Below, piece after piece: positions 36,525 to 49,683 of a stretch of 64,000 bases of DNA (positions are counted from its first letter, which is position 1; each line of letters begins with the position of its first letter). Under the pieces are notes generated by a model. That model did not search any database, was not told the origin of the DNA, and worked only from the letters and a program-made list of their open reading frames with translations. The translations under genes were made by a program, and so were the position numbers. The DNA lies in contig OZ038422.1 of assembly GCA_964036155.1 (NCBI GenBank), positions 56,815,201-56,879,200 of the forward strand. The letters are read 5' to 3'. Origin of the DNA: Diploscapter coronatus (Eukaryota; Nematoda; Chromadorea; Rhabditida; Rhabditidae).

Positions 36525-39500
36525 ATGAAGCGAGCTCACGAAACATCGAGCAGTCGATTTGAAAGGAGACTGGATGAAGTGAAGAGGAAGGCCAGGCCCG
36601 AGCTGGTTAGATTCGGCTGGGACACGCTCAGACTGGCTGACTCCCTTGCATTGCCTGAATTCAAGGACAACATTCTCAGGTTAGGTTTACTTATTTTGAT
36701 CAAGAGTAATTCGACGTAATGATACTGTTTCTTTTCCTCACATGATGTACAGGATGCGGCAAAAGATTTCGTCGCTATGTAATGCAATAATCAGTCTTGA
36801 ATCTGTTCATGTTGACTAAAAATTTGATAGATTTATTAAAATTTTTCTGATAGCAATCGAGCAATTACTTTATCCGTTTATGATGACTTTGGATAGACAA
36901 ATAGGCTGTTGATCATAATACTTTCCACAAGTTCACAAGCAAAATAACATCCCTGCCACATCCTGTACATTATTTATCCTCGTTCTCTTCTTTATTGCTA
37001 ACTGAATTTCATTATCACGCTATTTATAAATCGCGACTAAAATGTGATGATGCAATAATGGACAATTTGCAGAGTTGATAGTCGGAATCTGTCCGTGGAG
37101 GAGTTCAGAGAGAAGTATGAGCAGCCGCGAATTCCAGTAATTCTCACTGGACTCACTCACGATTGGCAAGCCACCCAGAAATGGACTGTTGAAGTAAACA
37201 TTCGTTTAGAACATGATATTTTATTTTGCGCAACTTCAAACTTAAGTTTTTAATATCTTGCATGATTTTGGATATTATTGTCGACTAAAAAAATGAACTC
37301 AAATAATGTCGGGGGCTTTTTTATAGCACAAGTGCTGGGTTTTGTAGTAAAAGGGATGTTCTGTAAAATGTACATTTTTGTTATAGAACGTTCTCTTCCA
37401 TTTTGTGTTGTATAATTCCTCACCTTATCACAGAATTGGACACTTGCGTTACAGAACACCCGAAATCAGTCTTCAAGTGAAAAGGATGACAATCTATATT
37501 GTGAAAGCCATGGTGAATATTTCAGCGTATCTCTCGGAAATACCGCAATCAGAAGTTCAAATGCGGCGAGGACGACGATGGCTATTCCGTGAAGCTGAAG
37601 ATGAAATATTTCGTGGACTATATGCGGACCAACACGGACGACAGCCCGCTCTACGTCTTCGACAGTGGATTTGGAGATGTGAGATTTATGCTAATTTTAT
37701 AATTTTTATCTTGAAAAGAGATAAACTGATTTTTTTTTGAAAATTTCTCCATTCGACTTTAGATAAACCTCCCAGATGGGTTATTTTCAGACACTTTACC
37801 GAATAAGAAAATTTGTATCTCTTGTAACACCAGATATTTTTTTTTCGATGTTTGATCAGATTCTAAACCTTATCATAATTATCTCTAGGTTAATAAGAAA
37901 ATCACTTTTAGAGACACAAGACAAAGCAACTCCTGGAAGATTATGTGGTGCCTAAATTCTGGGAGGACGACCTGTTCAACTATGCCGAATACAGAAAGAG
38001 ACCGCCTCACAGGTAGGGAACTATTAAAATGTGTATTCTTCGTTTTGACAGAGTAGCCTGAAAAGCTATGTCACAAATATCCTTCATTGCTAATATTGTG
38101 AACCATCTCTTCTACTAAACAATAAAACTACAATTTAGATGGTTCGTGATGGGGAGTGCGAGAAGCGGCACTGGCATACACATAGACCCTTTGGGTAGAT
38201 TAATTTCTTATTCCATGTAAGATAAAAATATCGTTTTGCAGGCACAAGTGCATGGAACAGTCTGATTCTGGGTCATAAGCGGTGGGTGCTCGTGCATCCA
38301 GATGCACCTCGAGCCCTCGTCAAGACGATGCAGCACGAGAAGGGAAAGCACCCAGATGAGGCAGTCACTTGGTTCACCACTGTTTACAATCGAGTAATTC
38401 TTCATTTCATTACCTTTTCTCTTCCATATTTTCTTATGGACAGGGCTCTAACGGTCCCCGGCTTGAACTCAAATTGTTGGGAGGTGCCACGGGCCAGACC
38501 GAGATTTTCTAAAAGTACCACGAGGCCGGGCTTGAGTTGTTTAAAATGTCACGGGCTGGAAATTTCCGGCCCGTTTAGAACCCTGCTTATGAAATTCTTC
38601 AGCTGCGCCATTCTTCGTGGAATCACGACAAGTATCCCGTGATCGAGGCGAGACAGCGCCCGGGAGAGACCATGTTCGTTCCTAGCGGTATGTCTTTTTT
38701 TTTCTAATTTTCTGGAAAATTAGATCCAATAATCTGCTTGATGTCAGAATATTGAAGCGTATCTTTTCTTTTTTTTATTGAATCTCACCCTCTTTATTAT
38801 TCTTGACTATTAGATTTTGACATCTATTAACTGCTATTTCAATTTTCAGAATGCTTGCATAAGAAAATTAGTTAGAATTCTTACTTTTTTTTAACTTGAA
38901 TAAATCGCAGGCTGGTGGCATGTGGTGTTGAATGAAGACGACACGATCGCGATAACGCAGAACTACTGCTCGATTGTCAATCTTCCCGTCGTCTGGCCCA
39001 AGACTGTCAAGGGAAGACCCAAGTTGAGCAAGCACTGGTACAGAAAGTAGGGTTTTATTTAATAAAATCATTGTTTTGTTCATACGAGCTTAAATTTCTA
39101 CAACTAAAGTGCTCCATGCAGAGCATTTTTTAATGAATAATAATAGCTCATGAAAACGGCTAGATGTAAGATGAAAAGCTTTTTGAGCTTGATAATCTGT
39201 TTTGATTGTAGTAAACTGAATAGTTTCTTTTCTCTGATCTAAATAAGTCAGCATTGATTCTATTCAGACTCGCAACGCAAAGACCCGAATTGTTGCCTAT
39301 AATCCAGGCTTCGAATGACAGTCAGATCGAGCCGGACAGCAGCTCTGACTCGTCCTCGTCCAGCTCGAGCAGCTCGGACTCCAGTGAGGAGGAATCCGAG
39401 TGCGAGAGGGAGGGCGGGGCTTGTGCTATGAGGAATTCCAAGAGAAGGTTTAGTTTATTTATTTTACGAAAAATATACATTTGAAGGAATGTTTGATACT

Positions 39501-39742
39501 ATTCGTTCAATCTAACTTAATCTGTAATTCTGCATTTTCTTTTTCTAGTTATACTATTTCAAGTGTATGATCAAATTTCTAAACAATTTTCAAAGTTAAA
39601 ATTATGGAATTTTTTCAGAAAACAGAACGGAGGCGGTGATACAACAAATGGGAGTAACAATGATGGAGTGGGACAGAAGAAGATGAACGATGACTGTCAC
39701 GAGAAGAGAAGGAGGAGTGCAGAGAGGGGAGATCACAACTGA
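36525..39742 (+). CDS. JMJD6: JMJD6, JmjC-domain lysyl hydroxylase
   Basis: Fe(II)/2-oxoglutarate dioxygenase that 5-hydroxylates lysines in splicing factors and histones; nuclear. Exons: 36525-36679, 37073-37193, 37526-37678, 37912-38012, 38139-38194, 38242-38393, 38603-38687, 38911-39046, 39268-39447, 39619-39742, giving 420 aa. The iron ligands are visible: HID at 191-193 ([10 protein letters not shown]) and His278 in GGWWHVVLN. The substrate-region landmarks [33 protein letters not shown] and [11 protein letters not shown] are all conserved. The C-terminus has the typical poly-Ser run (~345-362) followed by acidic and basic nuclear-type segments. Intron 6 carries a hAT-like MITE. Confidence 0.95.
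38441..38585. mobile_element. hAT-like MITE (145 bp)
   Basis: The left end cagggctctaacgg and the reverse complement of the right end (cagggttctaaacgg) form terminal inverted repeats starting CAGGG, as in hAT elements. The element is flanked by 8-bp direct repeats, cttatgga (38433-38440) and cttatgaa (38586-38593), the hAT target length, with one mismatch. It is GC-richer than the host intron and has no coding capacity. It lies wholly in JMJD6 intron 6 (38394-38602), with its right end only about 17 nt from the acceptor. Confidence 0.8.
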
Positions 39743-40685
39743 AGGAGGGCAAGGCAACGACAACTCACTCTACGGGTAACTAGCTGCTTCTTCACATTCA
39801 ACTTGTTATCTATCACATGCACTCGTCACTTCACTTAATCTCATCTTTCAATCAATCCTGTCCAGATAACACCTCATTTTTCTTTCGACAAACAAGCCTC
39901 AAATACTAAACTTCCTCATTAATATGGTAGTAAACCAAAAAATCTTTTTTTTCGTTTATTTTTATATGATTTTTCCTCGAAACAATGTAAGAAGGGGAGA
40001 AAATACTAATTAAAATTTTATAGTTGTTCCTTTGCCAAATCAGTAATCAGCAATATATTCATAATGTTCCTTTTAGGCTTTCGAATTCATAATTCCATCT
40101 CTCGTATAATTCATATCGCTTTACTCTCCTTGTCCCTCAAAAAACTTGTAGAATGAGGAGGAAAGGGTACTCGCGAGATTAGCCATTGCGCTATGCGTCT
40201 TTGCACCGTATATATGTCATATTGCGTCCCATCCCTCTCAACAAGTTTTTTTCGAAGACAATTTAGAGTAAGCAAGCATTTCATAGGAATCGTATTATGA
40301 AATTGTAGAAGATTTTGAATCGCACAATTTTCAGTTTAATTCGATTTTTGCGATTCAACGATATTTATTTGGTATTATCATGCTCATCTCATTTTAGGCG
40401 ATGGTATTTTCCTTTGAAAATTGAATCAAATTCATAAAATCGCGTTTATTGTGAAACGTCGGTTTCATTTCAATAAATCTATTTAACAATCACCACGCAG
40501 TCACAACAATCAATAAATAAATATTGATTACAAAACAAGTAGAAAAGATGAAAGATAAAAAAATGAACTAGAAAAGCAACAAGTATTGGAATCCCATAAA
40601 ATGAAAAAAGATAATATGGAGGGAAGAAATCATTGGTTGATATGAAACTCACATATTATTTAGTTGTACGGAAAGAGAAAGAGAA
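39743..40685. other. convergent 3' region JMJD6 / ATP13A1
   Basis: This is the 3' flank of two converging genes. It is AT-rich, with several AATAAA-like words on both strands (for example 40473 and 40512). No gene is seen. Confidence 0.45.
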
Positions 40686-43600
40686 CTAGCGGGCATCTCC
40701 AAGCAAATAGTTGAGGGAGCGGTCGATCAGATAGCAACCGAATAGATCTCCCATCACGAAGTACAGTACTTTCTGTTGAAGCTGAAAATTTAGCATTTTA
40801 AAAAATTTTGTTTAGTTTCATCATTGAAATTAGGGCTGTACAAAGATAATGCGTTATTTATTAACGCCAATGCAAAGCGAATTTAAAAAAAAATATTTTT
40901 CATAGTCCGCACGCACATGCAAGTTTAGATGAATTCTGCGCGTTAAATGCCAATGTATAACTCAAATTTTTGATTTTTGTACACACCTGATTGAAATATA
41001 TTTTTTTTTAAATACATTGCACTGAACAATTCAATTTTTTTCACAGTTGATGCATAAAATTCATTAAAAATGCCACCTCATCAGGAAGTTTGACCAGCTC
41101 GAGCTGAGTGTTGAGATCATCGAAAGAGCCCGTTGCAAGGGCAAAGACTCCGGCAGCCGAAAAGGCAACGCTGTACAGCATTGCCTTGTTCTCCAACAAA
41201 GATTCCATGAAAGGTCGACCCTGGAGAATGAAATAAAGGCTTCTTGAATAAGATATAAGGAAACACTCGAAAAGTATAGACTTCGAAAATTTCATTAAGA
41301 ATAGGGGTAAGGCTAGGAAGACTGACTTGTTTTCAAAATATGCGCCCTGATGTGCTCGGCATTTTGAGACCATGATAATTCTACATGCCCTATCCTATCC
41401 CCATTCATTCAAATTTCAATTTGCCAGGCCTACGTCATTTTCAAGTGCGATATAGTCTTATTTAAGAAGCCGAAATAAAAGACGGAAAAAAGACAAACAA
41501 AACATACCCTGTAGTTGACTGCAAATGTGCAGACTTGCAGAGCCATCGAAATAATGTAGACAGTCGTGTTCAGAATGTTCGGCGAAAATTTCGCCTCCAA
41601 ATCAACAGGGCCATCTCTGAAATAAGAAAAATTTAGAAAACGAAAAAGACAAATTAAAAATAGAGCACAGAGAGCTTTTCAAAAAGCTAATTAGAATTAA
41701 ATGAAAAATGAATAGTTCGTAAAAAATGCAACATTTACAAAAAAAAAAAAGTATTTAGAAATATTAAAACCTGGGACTCAATCTGTGTGCCTCTCCAACA
41801 ACGTGGAGGAGAATGGAGAAATGGACGATGAACTGGAAGGAGACGGTCAGCAGAGTGTAGGCATTGAAGATGTTAGGCATGGGACGTTGGCGCGACAGGG
41901 TCTTCAGGGGCTGAAATTGGAAGGTGATAAAAAAGAAAGAAAGCCTAATTGATTACCTTAGATCTGGAAATGAAGAGGAAACAAGCAGCGAGAAGAAGAC
42001 CTTGAATGGTCGCCTGGGTGTCGCTGAATTTTACCCCATCCATATAGAGAACCGAGAGGGAGTAGGCAGAGACGAGGGCGTTCAGGGCGAGGATTTTGAA
42101 CATCTGCAGAGTGGTGACCAGAGTGCAACGGCCTTGTTTGATGACATGGCAGACTGAAAGCGGAAAAATAATGGAGTTTAGGATTTCGCTTTTAGCGATT
42201 TTTCACAATAAAGTTCATACTTTTCGCATTTCTAATTCACTTCATTTTCAAAAGTATCTTATCAAATTTGATAGCTTCGGCAAATATGCCAAATGGATTT
42301 TAAACGTGGTAAATTGGGAGTTTTAATGAATTTATCAACAACTAATAATAAAGAATTGAATAAGAAACTTACTGGAAGCAATGGAAGTATACTTGGAGGT
42401 GAATGGCGCAGCGATGGAGGCGTCACCCAGTTTGACGACCTGAGCCCTGTCCTCCTCTTCCAGCTCCTTCATCATCTTCTCCAACTTCGACTGAGCAGCT
42501 GCAGCGGCTGGGGAAATCGCTCTGCCAGGGTACACCATAAATGGGTTTATACTTTTCAATTGCTCACTTAGCCCTTGCGTTGTGAGGTGCTTCAGGTCTT
42601 CTTCCAGGCAGGCTCGCTCCTTGTGCAACGAGTTTGCGCGCCTCGTCTATCTTCGCCTGTCTTTCCTTCTCCTTCTCTTCCATTTTGGTTGCATCGTAAG
42701 GATGAGACAAAAGAGCCACTCCTGAATGATTCCAAGTGAAAAAGTAGAAAGCATGCCAATTTCCCTACCAACGTTGGCATGCTTCAGAGCTCCCACATCA
42801 TTCGTTCCGTCTCCGCACATCAACGTCACTTTTCCAATGGATTTCAGCTCGTTGATCACTCTTTCCTGAAAAGGCATATTTATTTTAAAAAAAAAATTTC
42901 TTCAATAACCTTCTGCTTAGGAGCCATCCTGGCATAGACTCGGATGTGAGGGAGAATCTGTCGGAGGAATTTGGATTCGTTCTCGAGGAGGTGAGCAAAT
43001 CCGGCACCCGTCACGCAGAACTCGTTCGTCGTGAAAAACGTCTCCAGCTCTCGGCGATTTTGGAACGGAACCAGCTCGTAGCTGACCGATTCGTCCACAG
43101 CCTGAGAAAGTAATCTGTTAAACTGTTAAAAATGTGTATTTAGTCATTAGAGAAATGTATAGTGACTAATAAAACTTCGGAACCAAACATGGTTTTTAAT
43201 GAGGAGTAAAATAATTCTTCATTGACTAATCTCTGGCAATTGGAAGATGGGTAGACCCGAAACTTTATATGTATCAAATTTCAGGATTATTCGTTCGTGA
43301 AAAATGGCTTAACGCCTTTTAATTTAACTTTTGCGCTGTTACGAAGTTTTTTTCGCCACTTATATTGAAGGTAATGTTTCTTCATTGGCAAAAATGTTGG
43401 AAATAACAGTAAAATTGCAATTAGATTTGATATTCACAATATCTTCATGAAAACGAATGAACTCACTTTCCATCTCCAGAGCGAATGTCCATCAGTTGCA
43501 GGGTCATCGAGGACGAGAGTGGGAAGACGTTTCTTGATGAAACGAAGGACTTGAGCCACATGGCATGCAGTTAGGGGATTGTCCCCAGTGATCATTACCA

Positions 43601-46600
43601 CCTTAACAAGAGAAACATTGGACACACGATATATTATTGAAATTCTCAAAATTAATATTCTCTAACTTCAATGCTGCTCTTACTTTCTGTGTAGAAATAT
43701 TATGAGGAAACTTATGCTAGATTTAAATTTCAAAAATAATCGAATGGTCCAATAGAGAAGATAGCATATATTTTTACCTTATGAGAGCTTTCGACGATTT
43801 CCTTGATCATGACCTTGGTGTCCGGTTTGAGAGGGCAGGAAATCACCACGAACCCAACGAATTTCAGATCTTTTTCAAGATCTTCCCTTTTCTTGTCTCG
43901 AATCTGAAATTTTCAAAGTAAGAAGAAGAAGAATTCCAATGCCTTACATCGGAAATCCTAGTGGCTTCGAGCTGCTTAATTCCCATGGCCAACACACGAG
44001 CTCCCTGTCGAGTCAGTCGAATGTAAGTCTCGTCATAGTCAGAGGGCAGGTTTGCGTACTGAACGATAAAAAATACGGAGTGGCATTTTAAAAATAAAAA
44101 TCTACTCTGCCTTCACCCAAATCTGGCCCCGCTTTTCATCTTCTAGCTTCTCATTCGCACTCTTACTCTCAAAGTTCTCCCATTTATTTGCTAAATTTGC
44201 CAAAAATTATTGAATAGGAGTGTCGTAGTCATTGTCAAATGATTTTCCTAAACTCGATACCCTACCGCTGTACTCTAGTCATTTTACTCTGATCGCCGTC
44301 TAAAGCTTGAAGTCTCGAGAAAACGTTTAAAAGAGAGAGCGAATGAGATCCAGAGCCAGGTTTGAGTGAAAAACGATATACCATGCTTCTCAGCGTCTCG
44401 GGGGCACCTTTGACAGTGACGATCATGGTCGGGTCCTGAAGCAATATTTTTCTAATGTTTAATTTTCGGAATTCATCGAGCACAAACAAGAAAAACCATA
44501 GTCCTCGAAGGGGATTTTAATTTGTTAACAAAAAGAAATGAGAAACAACTCGAACCTGGCTGGGATTGGTCTGATACCCAGCGATGACAGTCATTCGTTT
44601 GAGTGCAGAGGAGAAGTGGTAGCGCTGGAAGATCTTCAGGCCGTTTGTCTTCAGATGCTTGGGAGGCATCACGGAATCGGCTTAAATAAAAAATAAGTCA
44701 GCATTTAAATTTAGAAAATTCTCTCCAACCCTTTGTAAGTGTCCAATCGCACCAACTGAGACAGGCCTTTTCGAGCGGATCTCCGACCAAATCCTCCTCG
44801 AATCGCACGAGCGAGTGGCACGAGGCCAGCACTTGAATCGCTTCGGGACTCGCTTCTGCTGCAGAATTAATCATTCCTGTCTCCTCGTCAGAACTGAAAT
44901 GAGGAAAATAAATTTTAATAAGAAGGGATTATAGGATACAATTTAAATTGTTAAAATTTTAGAATCAGGGCCGAGAAAATTTCTCATTTCGAAGAAAACT
45001 GAAATTTTGCCAGTTTTTCAGGCAATTTCGATCATTTCAAAGTCATAATTCCGTTCGGCTGTTTACAACTCTTTCATGATCAGCGGAATATTTCCACGTT
45101 CAGGAAATAATATAACCTACCTAACAGCGACTCCCTCGACAACCAAATTGTCAGTGGTCAAAGTGCCTGTCTTGTCGAAGCAGCAGATGTCGATTTTGCC
45201 TGCGAACGGAATGCGGAAAGGCTCGGTGCAGAAAATGCCTGAAACACAGAAAGTTTCGCTTCTTTACCACAATGTTAGTTAGTACCCAATTTTTGGAGAG
45301 CGATTAGCGAGGAATTGACAGCCAACGACAATTCGATGGGCAGTTCGGGCGGAATGACAGAAGTCAGAATGAGCGTGCATTCCAGGAACAGCTTGTACTT
45401 GCTGCGTTTTTCGTCTTGACTTCCTGGAAAAATTTAATGGGGTTGAAAAAAACTAGAATAAGCTCCCACCGATAACCCACAAATATCCGGCTGCAGCGAT
45501 GGCGAAGATGAGCAGAAAGAGGATGAAGCAGAACGTTTCCAGATTGTTCGCTGTCACTCGCTTCACACCGAACATTATTGTTCTGAAATGGAAAATGCTA
45601 TCTGTGGATAGATGAAGTCCAAGTTTAAAACTATTAACGTTTTTTTTTATAGAAAAACTTTAGTTTAACAATGCGTTTTTCATGACAAAGCTAATTCATG
45701 AAATGATGATGCATTATATTTATTACCTGAGCAATCGTCCTTGGCTCGTATTGAATCCAGTCCTCAGGACATAACAGATCACTCCGCCATCGGCAGATCG
45801 AAGTCCTTCCCCTTTGCCTCAAGAGTTATGATTATAAAGATTGTCCACTAGAATTCTTACTCGGTGCAGTATGTTGAACAATCTTCGTTCCGCCGAAAAT
45901 CACGTGCAATCGACTATCCGAGTCGATGTCGAAATATCTGTCCTTCTCGAGGTCTTCCACCGATTCCTCAAATTGCAAATAATAATAATCGAATATCCAA
46001 TTTGTGGGCAATTCTAAACATAGAGCCCCAAGCTCCGCCCCTTTGCAAAAATGTGTTTTCGGTAGAAGCGTGGTAGCTTGAAATCACAAGTTTGGGAAGT
46101 AAGTGCTTTCAAACCCAAATAATCTTGAATATACCAATCTTATTCGACGTTAAATCCGATAAGCTCAAAATAATCTTGATGAATCCTCAATATTCCTACC
46201 TTCATTTGCGGGACACTCTCTCCAGTGAGCATGGACTCGTCGACGATGCAGTGTCCTCTGAGCAGCAGCAGATCGCAAGGCACTGCCTGTTCCTCCGTCG
46301 ATCTCCCCACAGACACGATGTCGCCAGCCACAAGTTCTTCTGTCTTCACTTTCGTCCATTTCTTCCCGCGATACACCTGAATTCAATATCTTTTTTTTCA
46401 AAATAAATAATAAAATAATTCTTCTTGAGATGCGGTTTTCTTCTTTAATTATTGCTCACTTTAATGGAGGTTATCAAAGTTTTAAGGCAACACTGATTCA
46501 TATTTTTCTTAAAAAAAAACATTTTAAGATATTTATCGAGAAACAATAGGCATCTAAATCATGATTTTCTATTTTCTAGAAATTCAGTTTACTTTTCGAA

Positions 46601-48064
46601 AAACCTACATTGACGAGATAGCTCTTGTTGCCCATGTTGCGAATTTCGGACATGTTCTTCATCTGAGCCTTGACGAGTGTGGCTTCGAAAGTCATCAGCA
46701 TGAACAGAGTGAACAAGGAGTAATACCACATATCTTCAAGACACCAGAGACCAACGCAAAATACCTGAAAGTCATTATTTTTCTAGAAAAGAAAGTGATT
46801 CCTCGACCTGAAAGACGAAGAAAGGCGCAGTTGCTCGTTCCAGAAACAGCTCCATGAACTGAGGGACGACCATTTCAGTGCTGTAAATTACATTATGAGG
46901 TTTAGAAAGGGAAAAAATTAGGTTTAAGTTAATGTTTGGAAAGTTCGAAATTTCGAACTTTAATGTCCTACTTATTTCTCATTCACAAGAAAACACATTC
47001 AGATCAAGCTGTCTTTCTCGAAAATATTCTTAGAAAGATATCCTACGTATTGTCTCCGTATTTGTGCTTGGCCTCTCGCAAATTGTCTTCATTGTCGAAT
47101 CCAATCGCCTTTTGGAAGAACCGGAACGGCTGATGAGTGTCGAATATCTGAAATGGCAAAATAGAAGAAGGAAACGAAAGAAATAGTATCTTTACCTTGG
47201 TCTCGAAAATCTTCTTGTCCTCATTCCAGGTGTAATGGACTCGTTGGAATTCAAACCAATTCTTCGTTTGATTCGCATGCTACAAAGATCTACTTTCTTT
47301 TCTAAAAAAGGAAGAATATACCTTGGAGAAATGAAGAGGAACGAGCTCTGGCCATCCATTGTTGGCTGTCGGAACGACCTCTGCATGCGTTGCTTTCGAC
47401 AGATCACGCTCCTTAATTTGAGATTTCAGAATACCGCAATTCAGATAAAAGTAAAATGACTACCTCTGTGCAAGTGGCGAGGCATTTGATGCGCACGAAC
47501 CATTGACAGAACAAAACAACCAGAGCCTGGGAGATTAGAATTAACTTCCAGAATAAAACAAAAAATACCTGAAGAATGAAGATAATGGCGATCCCAATCA
47601 ATCCCAGCTCGTAATATTCCTCGAATCCGTAGAAATTGGTCCAAATGAACAACCAGATGGCGTAGATGGCTGAAATTCGATAATTAACAATTCTATCGAA
47701 GGTCATTATATTTATTCCGGACAGGAGAGCAAAGAAATTCGGAGAAGAATAGTTGAATTCGAACAAATAGTATACTATTCCGAAATTCATTCTTAAACTT
47801 GACAAGAATTACCCAGCTACGAAAATGCATGAACTTATCGCAATTAGTCTACAAAAATTGAAAGGACTCATTTTTTATTTAAAATAAGCCTGATCATTGT
47901 TTAGCATCAACACTAGAAAGATATATAATAAAGCTTTCCCAAGTCAATGATGTAAAATAATGAAGAAAAACGAACTTACAAATGAATGGAGCGACATAGA
48001 GATGAGCCCAGATGGGTCGGAGTCGATGCGTCCTGATCTTCTCGATTAGAGCATCCACGGCCAT
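40686..48064 (-). CDS. ATP13A1: ATP13A1, P5A-type ATPase (ER transmembrane-helix dislocase)
   Basis: P5A-ATPase of the ER that extracts mistargeted transmembrane helices. It has 29 exons and about 1162 aa. Exons (minus): 47980-48064, 47569-47669, 47464-47526, 47322-47411, 47196-47279, 47047-47147, 46808-46880, 46609-46764, 46200-46376, 45861-45966, 45727-45817, 45470-45582, 45286-45423, 45121-45238, 44730-44893, 44556-44680, 44382-44435, 43948-44058, 43778-43903, 43467-43601, 42910-43101, 42769-42865, 42568-42721, 42373-42521, 41957-42153, 41771-41910, 41508-41616, 41077-41220, 40686-40781. Motifs: TGES (302-305), the P5A signature [13 protein letters not shown] (438-450), phosphorylation site DKTGTLT (Asp481), KGAPE (604-608), TGDN (697-700) and GDGTND (819-824). 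The Glu-rich coiled insertion before TM7 is present (~847-915). Length and order match animal ATP13A1. The start codon lacks a pyrimidine-rich acceptor close upstream. Confidence 0.96.
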
Positions 48065-48614
48065 TCCTTATCCTTCTTCCTTCCTGTTCTTGTTCTGTTC
48101 CAGTTTCGGTTTTCCAGTTCAATCCTCGTATTACACACTCTAAATCTAAACAATGTTAGTCGGTAAAAAAGTTAATGAAAGATGATTGAAATAAGTTCGG
48201 TGTGAACTAGACTGAAAACTAATCTTGGCTAATCAATTCAAGACCTGTTCGAGATAAATGTTTATTTAGACACAATGTACACCATTATCCAATTCATAAG
48301 TTCATTCTGAGAATAACGAAAAAAAAAATTGAATCAAATGGAAATAAAATAAAAACGAATAACCACGTCAAACCGGTAATAAAAAGAGCAAGTTGAATGA
48401 TGAATGAAACGAATGAATGACGGAATAAGTGGAAGAGTAGAAGAATGAACGAATTGTGTGATACATACATAAGATAGAAAAGGAACAAAATGTTGATATA
48501 GGAAGAAGTGGACGACGACGACTATGGTTGAGAATGTTCAGTCAAAAGTGACACAACAACAAAAACATGAACTTCTCGCTACGAAATAGGGGGAGTAATT
48601 ATCTACAGCCTGGT
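48065..48614. other. intergenic, EDF1 to ATP13A1
   Basis: No exon is seen. This 550-nt gap lies between two genes on the same strand and holds the EDF1 3'UTR and probably the ATP13A1 promoter. The immediate upstream of the ATP13A1 ATG is purine-rich on the coding strand. Confidence 0.4.
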
Positions 48615-49683
48615 CTACTTTTTGCCTGCAGCGGCAGGCTTCTTGGTAGGAGCGAGAGGCTGTCCAATGTCCTTTCCGCGCAGCTTCACCCCCAGAGCCC
48701 TCTCCATCTTCGCCAGAATCTGCTGGTTCGGCACCGCCTTTCCGGACTCGTACTCGGAAACCACCTGCGGCTTCTCGCTGATCGCCTGAATTATCTCCTT
48801 GAGTTATGTTTAAAAAAAGTCATTTTCGATAATACATCTTCTTCCGAGTCGAGTTCATATATATATATATTTGTAAGTTTGACCTTGAGCGCAAAATTTG
48901 TGTCGCGATACCGATAAATGGAATTATGAATTAGATTTGACTGACTAATCAAATGGTCAAAATTCTTCTCAGAAACAGGAAACGAAAAAAATGCTCACAG
49001 TGCTGAGATCCTTCTGACTCCACTCCTTGGCCTGTCGGGCCTGCTGCATTACCTTGCCCAGAGACAGAGACACGCGTTCGTGGTGAAGCTCCTCAGTCTC
49101 CTCGTCCAGTCTACAACTCATCAAAGTCACCAATCATCCAATAAAATGCTTCGAGTTTTGCATTTTAATTATCAAGGATGAGATTTTTATTAATAATTGA
49201 AATTGTTACTGGTGATTAACGACTAGTACGGGACACTAAAACATTGCTATGAACTCATACTTCTGTTCAAGAACCCAAAAAAAACTGGTACTGTTTTAAC
49301 TGAAACTCATTCACGAACTTTCGAGAGGAAGGCTCACGCTGCTTATAATTATGATAAACAAACCCTACCTGGCAGTGTTCTTGTTGGAGGTGTGCTGTCT
49401 GTTGCCTCCAGCCATCATCTTCTTCTCGGTCGCAATGTCAGCTCCACGCCTCATAGCCGCATTCAGTTCGGATGGATTCTTGAGTGTCTTGTTGACGGGA
49501 CCTTTCTTGCTGAGGATGATGACCGAGTTCGGGTCGGTGTCGGACTGTAATTAGTTCATAGTTGTTTTTGACTCAAAATTAGAATTGCCAAATCCCTCTA
49601 AAATGACTAATCCAAAAGTAGTTTTAATCCTAGGACTAAATTGCTTATGAATATCGTACCTGGGGGCAGCCGTACTTGGACAT
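48615..49683 (-). CDS. EDF1: EDF1/MBF1, multiprotein bridging factor 1
   Basis: Conserved transcription coactivator bridging TBP and bZIP factors; it also binds collided ribosomes. Exons (minus): 49660-49683, 49369-49544, 48999-49110, 48615-48785, giving 160 aa. The N-terminal MBF1 domain has [11 protein letters not shown], a poly-basic stretch (ATEKKM) and [21 protein letters not shown]. The XRE-type HTH follows (~68-137): [47 protein letters not shown]. The tail is basic (PAAAGKK). The last exon start was chosen at 48785, which keeps DLST directly before AISEKP as in the family. A ctttcaacag acceptor lies 9 nt before the ATG. Confidence 0.95.
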
